Shown here one piece after another: positions 7,949 through 16,909 of a DNA stretch of 64,000 nucleotides. The stretch's first letter is position 1; every line of letters begins with the position of its first letter. Origin of the DNA: Streptomyces sp. NBRC 110028 (GTDB lineage Bacteria > Actinomycetota > Actinomycetes > Streptomycetales > Streptomycetaceae); the NCBI RefSeq assembly GCF_001417735.1, contig NZ_BBUZ01000044.1, positions 28,762 to 92,761 of the forward strand. Reading direction: 5' to 3'. The notes below the pieces were generated by a model that was given only the letters and a program-made list of their open reading frames with translations, did not search any database and was not told the DNA's origin. A program made the position numbers and the translations under genes.

Positions 7949-9603
7949 GAGGTCGTGCCTTCCGAGCGTGGTGTCGTGCGAGTGCGGTCCTGCTTGACGG
8001 CGGTGTGGAACGAACCGAACCGGTCCCCCGCCTCCGCGGGCTTCTTGCGTACGGGAGATGGCGGCGCCGGTGGCTCGGCGCCCCGCTCGGTGCCGGTCTC
8101 GACCTGCTTGCGCCGGCGCCTCGGCAGCCCCTCGGGGGTGAGCGGATGCGCACCGGACCGCTCCTCCGACCCCTTTCCGGGCCGCTCGTCGGACGGCTCC
8201 TCGGGCGGCGACCACGGCCGTGACGGCGGCCTGCGGGAGGGGAGCGGGGGCGCGGCGGTGTGGTGACCCGGGGCGTCGTGACCGGACGTCTCGTGACCGG
8301 ACGCCTCGTGGCCGGGGGCGTCGTGCTCGGCGCGGGGCTCGGTGAGCAGCTGCTGCGGGATCAGCACGGTGACCGCCGTACCGCCGGTCGCGGACGACTG
8401 ATACCGCACGAGCAGCCCGAACTTACGGGCGATCATGCCCACCACCAGCAGACCCTGCCGGGTGCCGGACAGCTTCAGCATGCTCGACGGGTCGTCGGTG
8501 ACCGCCTGCTGCGCCCGGGCGAGCATGTCGGGCCGCATGGCGAGGCCGCTGTCCGCGATCTCGACGGCGAGCCCGCGCGGAACCTCCTGGACGTAGACGT
8601 TCACGAGGGTGGAGGGCGGCGAGAAGCTCACGGCGTTGTCGATCAGCTCGGCGAGGAGCGTGATCACCTTCTCGGCGGCGGCGCCGACCACGGCCTGTTC
8701 GCTGGTACAACGGATCTCGACCCGCTCCAGCCCCTCGATACGGGAGGTGGCGGCGCGCAGCACCCGCCAGATCACGATGGGCCTGGGCCAGTGCTTGCCG
8801 GACAGCGCGCCGGTGAGAACGGCGATGCGGTCGGCCATCCGGCCGGTCTGGGAGGTGGTGCTGTCGAGCTGGAAGAGGTCGTCGAGGGCGTCGGCCTCGT
8901 AGCGGTCCTGCATCTCCCGCAGCCGGGCGAGGTTCCCGGCGACCAGCGCCTGGAGGCGACCGGCGATGCTGCGGAACGCGGCCACCATCTCGGTGCGCTT
9001 CTGCCGCTCCCGGGACAGTTCGCCGCCCACGGTCCGCAGCAGGTCGCGCAGCGGGCCGGTGGCGGGCTGCCCGATCCCGGTCAGCGCCTCCTCCACCGGG
9101 ACCCGGCCACGCAGCTGCTCGACGAGGGCGGGCAGCGCGGTGCCGACGGTGTGGCCGAGGTCCCGCTCGGCCGCGGCGGCCTGCTGTTCCGCGGCGGCGG
9201 CCCGTCGCTCGGAGGCGGCGGCCCGCTCCCTCAGCTCGCGGACCTCGGCTTCGGCGCGCTCGGCGGCCAGCCGGTTCGTTTCCGCGATGGCCCCGGCCTC
9301 GGCGGCCCGTGACTCGGCCTGCGCCGCCCGGAACTCCAGCGCCCGTACGGCCATCGCGGCCCGCGCGAGGGCCGCGCCGCGGTGCGCCGCCGCCGCGACC
9401 GCGGCGCCCACCAGCACCCCGGCCACGACCGCGCATCCGATCACCGCGGGTCTCGCCGCGTCGGGCGCGGCTGCCGCCGCCGCCCACCCGGCGATGCCGA
9501 GCACGGGGACCGTCACCAGAAGGCCGAGAACGGCCCTCCTGGCGGGTGAGTCCCACCGGTGGACACGCGACCGCTCGCGCTGATCGGGGTGTATCGGAGT
9601 CAT
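7945..9603 (-). CDS. cvnA: Conservon sensor-kinase-like protein CvnA
   Basis: A 552-residue membrane protein with two transmembrane helices (about residues 24-46 and 53-73), a long Ala/Glu/Arg coiled coil (about 85-150), and a GHKL ATPase domain with N-box ELIDNA (319-324), a G1-like IADSGLAM and a G2-like TRQGLLVVG. No phosphoacceptor H-box is evident. The C-terminal 130 residues are low complexity and include a 15-bp tandem repeat. CvnA anchors the conservon complex at the membrane. The ATG at 9601-9603 has GAGG five bases upstream. A relatively AT-rich gap (9700-9780) lies upstream and probably holds the operon promoter. Confidence 0.93.
   Translation of the reverse strand: MTPIHPDQRERSRVHRWDSPARRAVLGLLVTVPVLGIAGWAAAAAAPDAARPAVIGCAVVAGVLVGAAVAAAAHRGAALARAAMAVRALEFRAAQAESRAAEAGAIAETNRLAAERAEAEVRELRERAAASERRAAAAEQQAAAAERDLGHTVGTALPALVEQLRGRVPVEEALTGIGQPATGPLRDLLRTVGGELSRERQKRTEMVAAFRSIAGRLQALVAGNLARLREMQDRYEADALDDLFQLDSTTSQTGRMADRIAVLTGALSGKHWPRPIVIWRVLRAATSRIEGLERVEIRCTSEQAVVGAAAEKVITLLAELIDNAVSFSPPSTLVNVYVQEVPRGLAVEIADSGLAMRPDMLARAQQAVTDDPSSMLKLSGTRQGLLVVGMIARKFGLLVRYQSSATGGTAVTVLIPQQLLTEPRAEHDAPGHEASGHETSGHDAPGHHTAAPPLPSRRPPSRPWSPPEEPSDERPGKGSEERSGAHPLTPEGLPRRRRKQVETGTERGAEPPAPPSPVRKKPAEAGDRFGSFHTAVKQDRTRTTPRSEGTTS
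8254..8328. repeat. 15-bp in-frame tandem repeats in cvnA
   Basis: Five 15-base units encode pentapeptides EHDAP, GHEAS, GHETS, GHDAP and GHHTA in the C-terminal tail of CvnA. The array is His-rich and in frame, so copy-number change would alter tail length without breaking the protein. Confidence 0.85.
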
Positions 9604-9782
9604 CGATTCCTCGCGGCCGGGAGGTGAAGCAGGCAACAGCCGCCGGGCGCCTTGGGCATGGCTCGAAAGAGTAAGTCCTCGGTAAAAGGCGGAAGTTAGG
9701 CGGTCAGTCTAGGCACCTGGCCGAGTGATTGTTCAAGATCGATCATCAAATTATTCTGCTCGCAGATGAGAATTCGGCCTGA

Positions 9783-10226
9783 TCATTCAGACAGTGGCCG
9801 GAAGACGGGGACGGCCGGGGCTCCGTCGGCGAGCGACCGGAAGGCGACACGCAGCCGCATACCGGCGCGCAGCCCGTCCGCCGGGTGGTCGACGATCCGG
9901 GTCATCATCCGCGGCCCCTCGGCGAGATCCACGACGGCGGCGGTGTACGGGACCTGGGCGCCGAACGGCGGGAGGTCGTTGCGGTGCACCTCGGACCAGG
10001 CGTAGAGGGTGGCGGCGCCGCTCGCGTCCTCCCAGGCGACGTCCTCGCCCCAGCAGTGCGGGCAGAACTCGCGGGGGTAGTGGTGGGCCCGGCCGCAGCC
10101 GGCGCAGCGGCGGATCAGCAGCCGCCCTTCGGCGGCGGCGTCCCAGTAGGTCCGGGTGAAGGGGTCGGTTTCGGGCAGGTCGAAGCGGGGGGCCGCGGGG
10201 GCACCGGAGGCGTCGGGGCCGCTCAT
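9783..10226 (-). CDS. Zn-ribbon/OB-fold protein (DUF35 family)
   Basis: A 147-residue protein with an N-terminal rubredoxin-like Zn ribbon (Cys about 41, 44, 55 and 58: CAGC and CPHC) and a C-terminal OB-fold (VPYTAAVVDLAEGPRMMTRI, then MRLRVAF). DUF35 proteins usually pair with SCP-x/Ltp thiolases or with MaoC-like hydratases on acyl-CoA substrates. The likely partner here is the thiolase at 1858-3027, although the two genes are 7 kb apart. The ATG has GAAGGAG seven bases upstream. Candidate operator B lies 46 bases upstream of the start. Confidence 0.9.
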   Translation of the reverse strand: MSGPDASGAPAAPRFDLPETDPFTRTYWDAAAEGRLLIRRCAGCGRAHHYPREFCPHCWGEDVAWEDASGAATLYAWSEVHRNDLPPFGAQVPYTAAVVDLAEGPRMMTRIVDHPADGLRAGMRLRVAFRSLADGAPAVPVFRPLSE

Positions 10227-10271
10227 GGGCACACTCCTTCCGGCCGCCGCACGGCGGCGCACCGCTCTTTT

Positions 10272-10286
10272 CTGACGGCACATCAG
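10272..10286. promoter_or_regulatory. Candidate operator B of the catabolic regulon
   Basis: CTGACGGCACATCAG lies between the divergent DUF35 and FMO-like genes. It has the same half sites and three-base centre as operator A, with the two variant positions swapped. Confidence 0.6.
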
Positions 10287-10426
10287 TTTCAGGCGGCCAG
10301 GAGGGCCCGCGCAAGGGGCGGTCCGCGGGCGGGGAGCACCCGGCCCGCCGTGCCCGTGACCGATCCGCAACCGATTCGGAATTCCTTTGACCGAAACCCG
10401 TCAAGCAGCCGACTACGCTCGCCACC

Positions 10427-11584
10427 ATGGCCGACAGTCTCCCCACGAGATCCCCCTCACCCGTCTATGTGATCGGCGGCGGACCGGGCGGGCTCGCCAC
10501 CGCCGCCGCGCTGGGCGCGCGCGGCATCCACGCCGTGGTCCTGGAGAAGTCCGATACGGTCGCCGCCTCCTGGCGGAGCCACTACGACCGGCTGCGCCTG
10601 CACACCACCCGCCGCCTCTCCGCGCTGCCCGGGCTGCCGATTCCGCGCGCGTACGGGCGCTGGGTCGCCCGGGACGACGTGGTGCGCTATCTGGAGCGGT
10701 ACGCGGAGCACCACCGGCTGGAGATCGCCACGGGCGTGGAGGTGACCCGGATCGACCGGGCCGGCGACGACACCGGCTGGGTGCTGCGGGCCGGCGGCGG
10801 GCGCGAGCTGCGCTCACCGGTGGCCGTGGTCGCGACCGGCTACAACCACACGCCGCGGCTGCCGGACTGGCCGGGCCGGGACACCTTCACCGGCGAGCTG
10901 CTGCACGCCCACCGCTACCGCGACGCCCGCCCGTACGAGGGCCGGGACGTGCTGGTGGTCGGGGTCGGCAACACCGGCGCGGAGATCGCGGTCGACCTGG
11001 TCGAGGGCGGCGCGGCGCGGGTGCGGCTGGCGGTTCGCACCGTGCCGCACATTCTGCGCCGCTCGACGGCGGGCTGGCCCGCGCAGCGCACCGGCATCCT
11101 GGTGCGGCGGCTGCCGCGGGGCGCGGTGGACCGGGCGGCGCGGGTGATGTGCCGCCTGAGCATGCCGGATCTGTCCGCGCACGGACTGCCGTGGCCGGAC
11201 ACCGGGCTCTACACCCGGGTGCGGCAGGGCGCGATCCCGGTGCAGGACGTGGGGCTGGTGGACGCGGTGCGGACGGGGCGGGTGGAGGTGGTCGCCGCGG
11301 TCGAGTCCCTGGATCAGGACAAGGTGGTGCTGGCCGACGGCTCGCGCATCGGCCCGGAGGCGGTGATCGCGGCGACCGGCTACCGGCGCGGGCTGGAGGA
11401 CCTGGTCGGACACTTGGGCGTGCTGGACGACCGCGGGCATCCGCTCACCCACGGCAGGCGGACCCTGCGCACCGCACCGGGCCTGTATTTCACGGGCTAT
11501 ACGAACCCGATCAGCGGCATGCTGCGCGAACTGGCCCTGGACGCGAAGAAGATCGCCGGGGCGGTGTCCCGCACGACGGCTTGA
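10427..11584 (+). CDS. FMO-like flavin-dependent oxidoreductase
   Basis: A 385-residue FAD/NAD(P)H protein. It has an N-terminal FAD site (VIGGGPGGLATAAAL), the FMO-type fingerprint FTGELLHAHRY, and a second Rossmann motif VLVVGVGNTGAEIAVDL for NADPH. These features fit class B monooxygenases of the YUCCA/FMO branch; the fingerprint ends in Tyr rather than the Trp usual in Baeyer-Villiger enzymes. It may oxygenate the pathway substrate before or during acyl-CoA degradation. The ATG lacks a clear ribosome site, and TACGCT lies seven bases before it, consistent with a leaderless mRNA. A strong hairpin follows the stop. Confidence 0.9.
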   Translation: MADSLPTRSPSPVYVIGGGPGGLATAAALGARGIHAVVLEKSDTVAASWRSHYDRLRLHTTRRLSALPGLPIPRAYGRWVARDDVVRYLERYAEHHRLEIATGVEVTRIDRAGDDTGWVLRAGGGRELRSPVAVVATGYNHTPRLPDWPGRDTFTGELLHAHRYRDARPYEGRDVLVVGVGNTGAEIAVDLVEGGAARVRLAVRTVPHILRRSTAGWPAQRTGILVRRLPRGAVDRAARVMCRLSMPDLSAHGLPWPDTGLYTRVRQGAIPVQDVGLVDAVRTGRVEVVAAVESLDQDKVVLADGSRIGPEAVIAATGYRRGLEDLVGHLGVLDDRGHPLTHGRRTLRTAPGLYFTGYTNPISGMLRELALDAKKIAGAVSRTTA

Positions 11585-11591
11585 TTTCGCC

Positions 11592-11627
11592 GCCCGCCCG
11601 GCGGCGTGAGCACCCCGCCGGGCGGGC
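11592..11627 (+). terminator. Hairpin terminator after the FMO-like gene
   Basis: A perfect 13-bp stem (GCCCGCCCGGCGG at 11592-11604 and its complement at 11615-11627) encloses a 10-base loop, eight bases after the stop codon. There is no long T tract, as is usual in Streptomyces. Confidence 0.8.
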
Positions 11628-11705
11628 ACGCTCTTGTTGCCGTCGCGCCGTACCGCCGGTAACGGCACAGCGTCACCCTGCGTGTTCTCCGCGCACCGAG
11701 CATTC

Positions 11706-11720
11706 CTGACAGCCCGTCAC
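11706..11720. promoter_or_regulatory. Weaker candidate operator F
   Basis: CTGACAGCCCGTCAC matches the catabolic-regulon pattern except at the sixth and last positions. It is paired with operator G exactly 40 bases downstream, in front of the acyl-CoA synthetase gene. Confidence 0.4.
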
Positions 11721-11745
11721 CTCTGTAGCCTGACTACTCAGTAAT

Positions 11746-11760
11746 GTGACTGGGCGTCAG
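11746..11760. promoter_or_regulatory. Weaker candidate operator G
   Basis: GTGACTGGGCGTCAG differs from the pattern at the first and sixth positions. It lies 42 bases upstream of the synthetase ATG and 40 bases from site F, about four helical turns. Confidence 0.4.
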
Positions 11761-11802
11761 TTACCTGGTTATTGGCCAACGAGCAGGAGTGGCGGATACC
11801 CA

Positions 11803-14043
11803 ATGCTTGGATCGACTCACGGCACCCTCACCACCAACTCCCGTCACGCCCGCGCCGTCGCCTGCGGGCGGCCCCCCGGCCCCGCCGTCCACGTCCACAG
11901 CAGCGCCTCGGCCCCCGACGACGCCGAGGACCTGGACGTCAGCGGCCGGCCGCTGCACTCCGACGTCCCCGACCTGGACCGCTTCTTCCGCCCCGAGGCG
12001 GTGGCCCTCATCGGCGCGTCCGACACCGAAGGCCGCCCGGGCACCGGCATCACCCGGCAGCTCCTCGCCTGGGCGACACGCGTAGGCGCCCGGCTGCACC
12101 CCGTCCATCCCTCCCGTCCGGCCGTCTTCGGCCTCCCCTGCGTCCCCTCCGTCGCCGAACTGCCCGAACCCGTCGACCTCGCCGTCCTCCTCGTCCGCGA
12201 CCCCCTCCCGGTCATCGAGGAACTGGCCCAGGTCAAGGTCAAGTTCGCCGTCGTCTTCGCCTCCGGCTTCGCCGAGACCGGCGCCGAGGGCGCCGCCGCC
12301 CAGGCCCGGCTGACCGCCGCAGCCCGCCGCGCCGGGCTGCGGCTGCTGGGCCCCAACACCAACCTCAACGCCTTCGAGGAGTTCCGCGACGACCTCGAAG
12401 GGCCCGCCATCGCCCTCATCACCCAGTCAGGCCACCAGGGGCGCCCCCTCTACACCCTCCAGGAACTGGGCATCCGGCTCAGCCACTGGGCCCCCACCGG
12501 CAACGAGGCAGACCTGGAGAGCGCCGACTTCCTCTCGTACTTCACCACCCGGCCCGAGGTCGGCGCCATCGCCCTGTACGCGGAAGGGCTCAAGGACGGC
12601 CGCGGCTTCCTCCTCGCCGCCGACCGGGCCGCCCGCGCCAAGGTGCCCGTCGTCGCCGTCAAGGTCGGCCGCACCGAGACCGGCGCCCGCACCGCCGCCT
12701 CCCACACCGGCAAACTGACCGGCGCGGACACCGTCGTGGACGCGGCCATGCGCCAGTTCGGCGTGATCCGGGTGGACGGCCTGGACGAACTCCAGGACAC
12801 CGCCGCGCTGCTCGCCCGCGCCCGGCCCCCGCGCGCCGAGGGCGTCGTGGTGTATTCGATCTCCGGGGGCACCGGCGCCCACGTCGCCGACCTCGCCACC
12901 GCGGCCGGGCTCCCGATGCCCGTCCTCTCCGCCGAGAAGCAGGCCGAACTCCACCAGTGGATACCCGACGACCTCGGCGTCGCCAACCCGGTCGACAACG
13001 GCGGCCACCCCGTGGGCGACTGGCGCGGCCCGAAAATCATCGACGCGATCCTCGCCGACCCGGCCGTGGGCGTGCTGATCTGCCCCATCACCGGTCCCTT
13101 CCCGCCGATGAGCGACAAGCTCGCCCAGGACCTGGTGGACGCCGCGGAACGCACCGACAAACTCGTCTGCGTGGTGTGGGGCTCCCCCGTCGGCACCGAG
13201 GACGCCTACCGCACCACCCTCCTCGGCTCCTCCCGCGTCGCCACCTTCCGCACCGTCGGCAACTGCCTCACCGCCGTCCGCGCCTATCTGGGCCACCACC
13301 GCTTCACCGCCTCCTACCGCTCCCCCTTCGACGACGCCCCGCGCACCCCCTCCCCGTCGATGCGCAAGGCGAGCGGACTGCTGCGCCCCGGCGAGCGGCT
13401 GAGCGAACACGCCGCCAAGCAGCTGCTGCGCGCCTACGGCATCCGGGTGCCGCGCGAACAGCTCGTCACCAGCGCCGCCGCGGCCGTCCGCGCCGCCGGG
13501 CTCGTCGGCTACCCCGTCGTCATGAAGGCGTCCGCGCCCCAGCTCGCCCACAAGACCGAACTCGGCCTGGTCCGCCTCGGCCTGACCTCCGCCAGCCAGG
13601 TCCGCGACACCTACCGCGAACTCACCGACATCGCCCGCTACGAAGGCGTCGAACTCGACGGCGTCCTGGTGTGCCAGATGGTCGAGCGCGGCGTCGAAAT
13701 GGTCGTCGGCGTCACCCACGACAGCCTCTTCGGGCCCACCGTGACCGTCGGCATCGGCGGCGTGCTCGTGGAGGTGCTGCGCGACACCGCCGTCCGCGTC
13801 CCCCCGTTCGGCGAGGACCAGGCCCGCGCCATGCTCGCCGAACTGCGCGGCCACGCCCTCCTCGACGGCGTACGCGGCGCGCCCCCGTGCGATGTGGACG
13901 CCCTGGTCGAGGTCGTGCTGCGGGTGCAGCGCATGGCCCTGGAACTCGGCGACCAGCTCGCCGAACTCGACGTCAACCCCCTGATGGTGCTGCCCCGCGG
14001 CCAGGGCGCGGTGGCCCTCGACGCGCTGGCGGTCTGCCGCTGA
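11803..14043 (+). CDS. NDP-forming acyl-CoA synthetase (acetate-CoA ligase family, fused alpha/beta)
   Basis: A 746-residue fused protein. An N-terminal CoA-binding Rossmann domain (FFRPEAVALIGASDTEGRPG) is followed by a succinyl-CoA-ligase-like domain carrying the phosphohistidine-type loop TAASHTGKLTGAD and by a C-terminal ATP-grasp domain (VGYPVVMKASAPQLAHKTE, then ELDVNPLMVL). Such enzymes activate carboxylic acids to CoA esters with ATP, releasing ADP and phosphate. It heads a three-gene unit with an enoyl-CoA hydratase and a flavin reductase. The ATG follows GCAGGAG by an unusually long 14 bases. Two candidate operators lie upstream. Substrate unknown. Confidence 0.9.
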   Translation: MLGSTHGTLTTNSRHARAVACGRPPGPAVHVHSSASAPDDAEDLDVSGRPLHSDVPDLDRFFRPEAVALIGASDTEGRPGTGITRQLLAWATRVGARLHPVHPSRPAVFGLPCVPSVAELPEPVDLAVLLVRDPLPVIEELAQVKVKFAVVFASGFAETGAEGAAAQARLTAAARRAGLRLLGPNTNLNAFEEFRDDLEGPAIALITQSGHQGRPLYTLQELGIRLSHWAPTGNEADLESADFLSYFTTRPEVGAIALYAEGLKDGRGFLLAADRAARAKVPVVAVKVGRTETGARTAASHTGKLTGADTVVDAAMRQFGVIRVDGLDELQDTAALLARARPPRAEGVVVYSISGGTGAHVADLATAAGLPMPVLSAEKQAELHQWIPDDLGVANPVDNGGHPVGDWRGPKIIDAILADPAVGVLICPITGPFPPMSDKLAQDLVDAAERTDKLVCVVWGSPVGTEDAYRTTLLGSSRVATFRTVGNCLTAVRAYLGHHRFTASYRSPFDDAPRTPSPSMRKASGLLRPGERLSEHAAKQLLRAYGIRVPREQLVTSAAAAVRAAGLVGYPVVMKASAPQLAHKTELGLVRLGLTSASQVRDTYRELTDIARYEGVELDGVLVCQMVERGVEMVVGVTHDSLFGPTVTVGIGGVLVEVLRDTAVRVPPFGEDQARAMLAELRGHALLDGVRGAPPCDVDALVEVVLRVQRMALELGDQLAELDVNPLMVLPRGQGAVALDALAVCR

Positions 14044-14098
14044 GCGCCCGCACGCCGCCGAGCGCACGCGCCGCGCCCACAGCCTGAGGAGCCTTCCC

Positions 14099-14917
14099 AT
14101 GACGTCTCCCTCCCCCGAAGAAGTGCTCGATTCCGTTGTACGGCACGCCACTGACAACGGGGTCGCCTGGATCACCCTGGACCGCCCCTCCGCCCTCAAC
14201 GCCCTCACTCCCGACCAGCGCGAACGCCTGATTCTCCGGCTCGATCAGGCCTCCGCCGACCCGGAGTTACGGGCCGTCGTGCTCACCGCCACCGGCAAGG
14301 GCTTCTGCGCGGGCGCCGATCTGCGCGGCGCCCCGTCCGCCCCGGCCGAGCGGATCGCCGGCGACGTGGCCCGGCTGATCCGCGGCGGGGCGCAGCGGCT
14401 CATCACCGCCGTACTCGACTGCGAGAAGCCCGTCATCGCCGCCGTCAACGGCACCGCCGCGGGGCTCGGCGCCCATCTCGCGCTCGCCTGCGATCTGGTC
14501 CTGGCCGCCGAATCGGCCACCTTCACCGAGGTCTTCGTGCGCCGCGGACTCGTCCCCGACGGCGGCGGCGCCTACCTCCTCCCCCGGCTGATCGGCCCCC
14601 AGCGGGCGAAGGAGCTGCTGTTCTTCGGCGACGCGCTGCCCGCCGCCGAGGCCGAACGGCTGGGGCTGGTCAACCGCGTCGTACCGGACGGCGAACTGGC
14701 CAAGACCGCCCGCGCCTGGGCCGAACGCCTGGCAGCGGGCCCCACCCGCGCCCTCGCGGCCACCAAGGCGCTGGTCAACGCCTCGTTGGAGTCCGGCCGT
14801 GCGGCCGCCTTCGCCGCCGAGGCGGCCGCCCAGGAGACCAACATGACCACGGCCGACGCGAACGAGGGCGTCCGCGCCTTCGTCGAACGCCGCGCGCCGG
14901 TCTACCGGGGCCGCTGA
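14099..14917 (+). CDS. Enoyl-CoA hydratase/isomerase family protein
   Basis: A 272-residue crotonase-fold protein that most likely hydrates or isomerises an unsaturated acyl-CoA. The oxyanion-hole segments GKGFCAGADLRG and VNGTAAGLGAHLALACDL are present, with FVRRGLVPDGGGAYLLPR after them, which resembles PaaG/isomerase-type members more than classic hydratases. GAGGAG-type ribosome site upstream of the ATG. Codon 57 (14267-14269) is TTA, the leucine codon that depends on the developmentally regulated bldA tRNA, so full expression may need bldA. It lies 55 bases after the acyl-CoA synthetase gene. Confidence 0.93.
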   Translation: MTSPSPEEVLDSVVRHATDNGVAWITLDRPSALNALTPDQRERLILRLDQASADPELRAVVLTATGKGFCAGADLRGAPSAPAERIAGDVARLIRGGAQRLITAVLDCEKPVIAAVNGTAAGLGAHLALACDLVLAAESATFTEVFVRRGLVPDGGGAYLLPRLIGPQRAKELLFFGDALPAAEAERLGLVNRVVPDGELAKTARAWAERLAAGPTRALAATKALVNASLESGRAAAFAAEAAAQETNMTTADANEGVRAFVERRAPVYRGR

Positions 14918-14970
14918 GCGGTCCGCCGGAAGAGAGAAGAGAGACGGAACGACGAGGAGATGCGAAAACC

Positions 14971-15612
14971 ATGATGGGACACGCCGGAATGGCCGCCACC
15001 GCCGTCCGCTATCTGCGCTCGGCCGGTTCGCCCACCACCGCCGGGCCACCGCTGCCGCCCCGGCCCAGCGCGCGCCGCGCGCTGCGCGCCGTACAGGAGG
15101 ATGAGCGCCCGCCCCTGGCCCCGGCGGAATTCCGCCGGGTCCTGGGCCACTTCGCGAGCGGCGTCACCGTGATCGCGACCACCGACGAGGCGGGTCCGAC
15201 TGGCTTCGCGTGCCAGTCGTTCACGTCGCTGTCCCTCGACCCGCCGCTGATCGCCTTCATGGTGGCCCGTACGTCCACGACCTGGCCCCGCATCGCCCGC
15301 AGCGGCGTCTTCTGCGTCAGCGTCCTGGGCGCGGCGCAGGCCGAGCTGTGCCGGTCGTTCGCGGTCAGCTCCGCGGACCGGCCGGACAAGTTCGCCGGTG
15401 TCCCCTACACCCCGTGCCCCGTCACCGGTTCCCCCCGGCTCACGGGCGCCCCGGCCTGGATCGACTGCACCGTCCACACGGTCCACACCGGCGGCGACCA
15501 TCTGGTGGTGGTGGGCCGGGTGTGCGCCCTGGACACCGACGAACAGGCGGCGGCCGACGGCCCCCTGCTCTTCCACCGCGGCTCGTTCACAGGGCTGGCG
15601 CCGGGGCGGTAG
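14971..15612 (+). CDS. Flavin reductase family protein
   Basis: A 213-residue FMN-binding split-barrel protein with the flavin:NAD(P)H reductase signature: FRRVLGHFASGVTVIATTD, then TGFACQSFTSLSLDPPLIAF and the late HLVVVGRVCALD. It probably supplies reduced flavin to a two-component monooxygenase, although no such oxygenase is adjacent. The first 45 residues are a non-conserved extension, so translation might begin later. Third gene of the synthetase/hydratase unit. Its 3' end overlaps the convergent MFS gene by 26 bases. Confidence 0.9.
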   Translation: MMGHAGMAATAVRYLRSAGSPTTAGPPLPPRPSARRALRAVQEDERPPLAPAEFRRVLGHFASGVTVIATTDEAGPTGFACQSFTSLSLDPPLIAFMVARTSTTWPRIARSGVFCVSVLGAAQAELCRSFAVSSADRPDKFAGVPYTPCPVTGSPRLTGAPAWIDCTVHTVHTGGDHLVVVGRVCALDTDEQAAADGPLLFHRGSFTGLAPGR

Positions 15613-16909
15613 CGGCACCGCGCCGGATCACCAGCGCCATCAGCGCCGCCACCGCGCACAGCCCGCCCGCGCCGTACCAGACCAGGTCGTACGACCCGAA
15701 CGCGTCCCGCGCCATGCCCCCGGCGAACGCCACGAGCCCCGCGCCCACCTGGTGCGACGCCAGCACCCACCCGAACACGATGGCGCTGTCCTCCCCGAAC
15801 CACTCCCGGCACAGCGCGATCGTCGGCGGCACCGTGGCCACCCAGTCGAGCCCGTAGAAGACGATGAAGAAGATCATCGGCGGGCGCACCGCGTCGTCCA
15901 GGAGCAGCGGCAGGACCATCAGGGACAGCCCGCGCAGCGCGTAGTACACGGCCAGCAGCCGCCGCGCGTCGAACCGGTCGGTGAACCAGCCGGAGCCGAT
16001 CGTCCCCACGATGTCGAAGACGCCGATCACCGCGAGCAGCCCCGCGGCCGCCGTCACGGGCATGCCGTGGTCGTGCGCTGCGGGCACGAAGTGGGTCTTG
16101 ACCAGGCCGTTGGTGGAGGCGCCGCAGACCGCGAACGTCCCGGCGAGGAGCCAGAACGTCCCCGTCCGCGAGGCCGAGACGAGGGCCGTCACCGCGCGCC
16201 GGGCGGCGCCCCGCCGGGGGGCGGGCCTGGGGGTGGGCGGGCCGTCGGCCCCGTACGCGGTGAGCCCGACGTCGGACGGGTAATCGCGCAGGAGCAGCAC
16301 CACGCACGGCACGATGGTGAGGGCGGCGACCGTGACGACCATGGCGGCGGGCCGCCAGTCGTGCTGCCGCTCCACGATCCAGGAGAGCAGCGGCAGGAAG
16401 ACGAGCTGGCCGGACGCCCCGCCCGCGGTGAGGACGCCGGTGACCAGGCCGCGCCGCGCGACGAACCACCGGTTGGTGATGGTCGCGGCGAAGGCGAGCG
16501 CCATGGCCCCGCTGCCGAGGCCGACGAGCACGCCCCAGCACAGGATCAGCTGCCAGGGGGATGTCATGAAAACCGTCAGACCGCCACCGACGGCGATGAC
16601 CGTCAGCGCGACGGCGACGACCTGACGGACGCCGAAGCGGTCCATCAGGGCGGCGGCGAATGGCGCCGTGAGCCCGTACAGCGCGAGGTTGACGGAAACG
16701 GCGAAGCCGATGGTGCCGCGCGACCAGCCGAACTCCTCGTGCAGCGGGTCGATCAGCAGTCCGGGCAGGGAGGCGAATCCGGCCGCCATGGTGATCGTCA
16801 TGAAGGTGACGGCGGCGACCAGCCAGGCCCGGTGCGGGCGGCGCAGGCGGGACCGGCCCGGTTTCTCGTTCTGTCCGGGGGCCTGGGGACGTTCGGTTGT
16901 CTGCGTCAC
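15587..16909 (-). CDS. MFS transporter (monocarboxylate/oxalate-formate antiporter type)
   Basis: A 440-residue permease with about 12 transmembrane helices in two groups of six separated by a Pro/Arg-rich loop. The A-loop motif MDRFGVRQ and the N-terminal FGWSRGTIGFAVS are typical of the MCT/OxlT-like branch, which moves carboxylates. It probably imports the organic acid used by the neighbouring CoA-activating genes. The GTG start at 16907-16909 has no close ribosome site, but a five-codon upstream reading frame overlaps it. Divergent from a GlxA-type AraC regulator 97 bases away, which may control it. Confidence 0.92.
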   Translation of the reverse strand: MTQTTERPQAPGQNEKPGRSRLRRPHRAWLVAAVTFMTITMAAGFASLPGLLIDPLHEEFGWSRGTIGFAVSVNLALYGLTAPFAAALMDRFGVRQVVAVALTVIAVGGGLTVFMTSPWQLILCWGVLVGLGSGAMALAFAATITNRWFVARRGLVTGVLTAGGASGQLVFLPLLSWIVERQHDWRPAAMVVTVAALTIVPCVVLLLRDYPSDVGLTAYGADGPPTPRPAPRRGAARRAVTALVSASRTGTFWLLAGTFAVCGASTNGLVKTHFVPAAHDHGMPVTAAAGLLAVIGVFDIVGTIGSGWFTDRFDARRLLAVYYALRGLSLMVLPLLLDDAVRPPMIFFIVFYGLDWVATVPPTIALCREWFGEDSAIVFGWVLASHQVGAGLVAFAGGMARDAFGSYDLVWYGAGGLCAVAALMALVIRRGAATAPAPAL

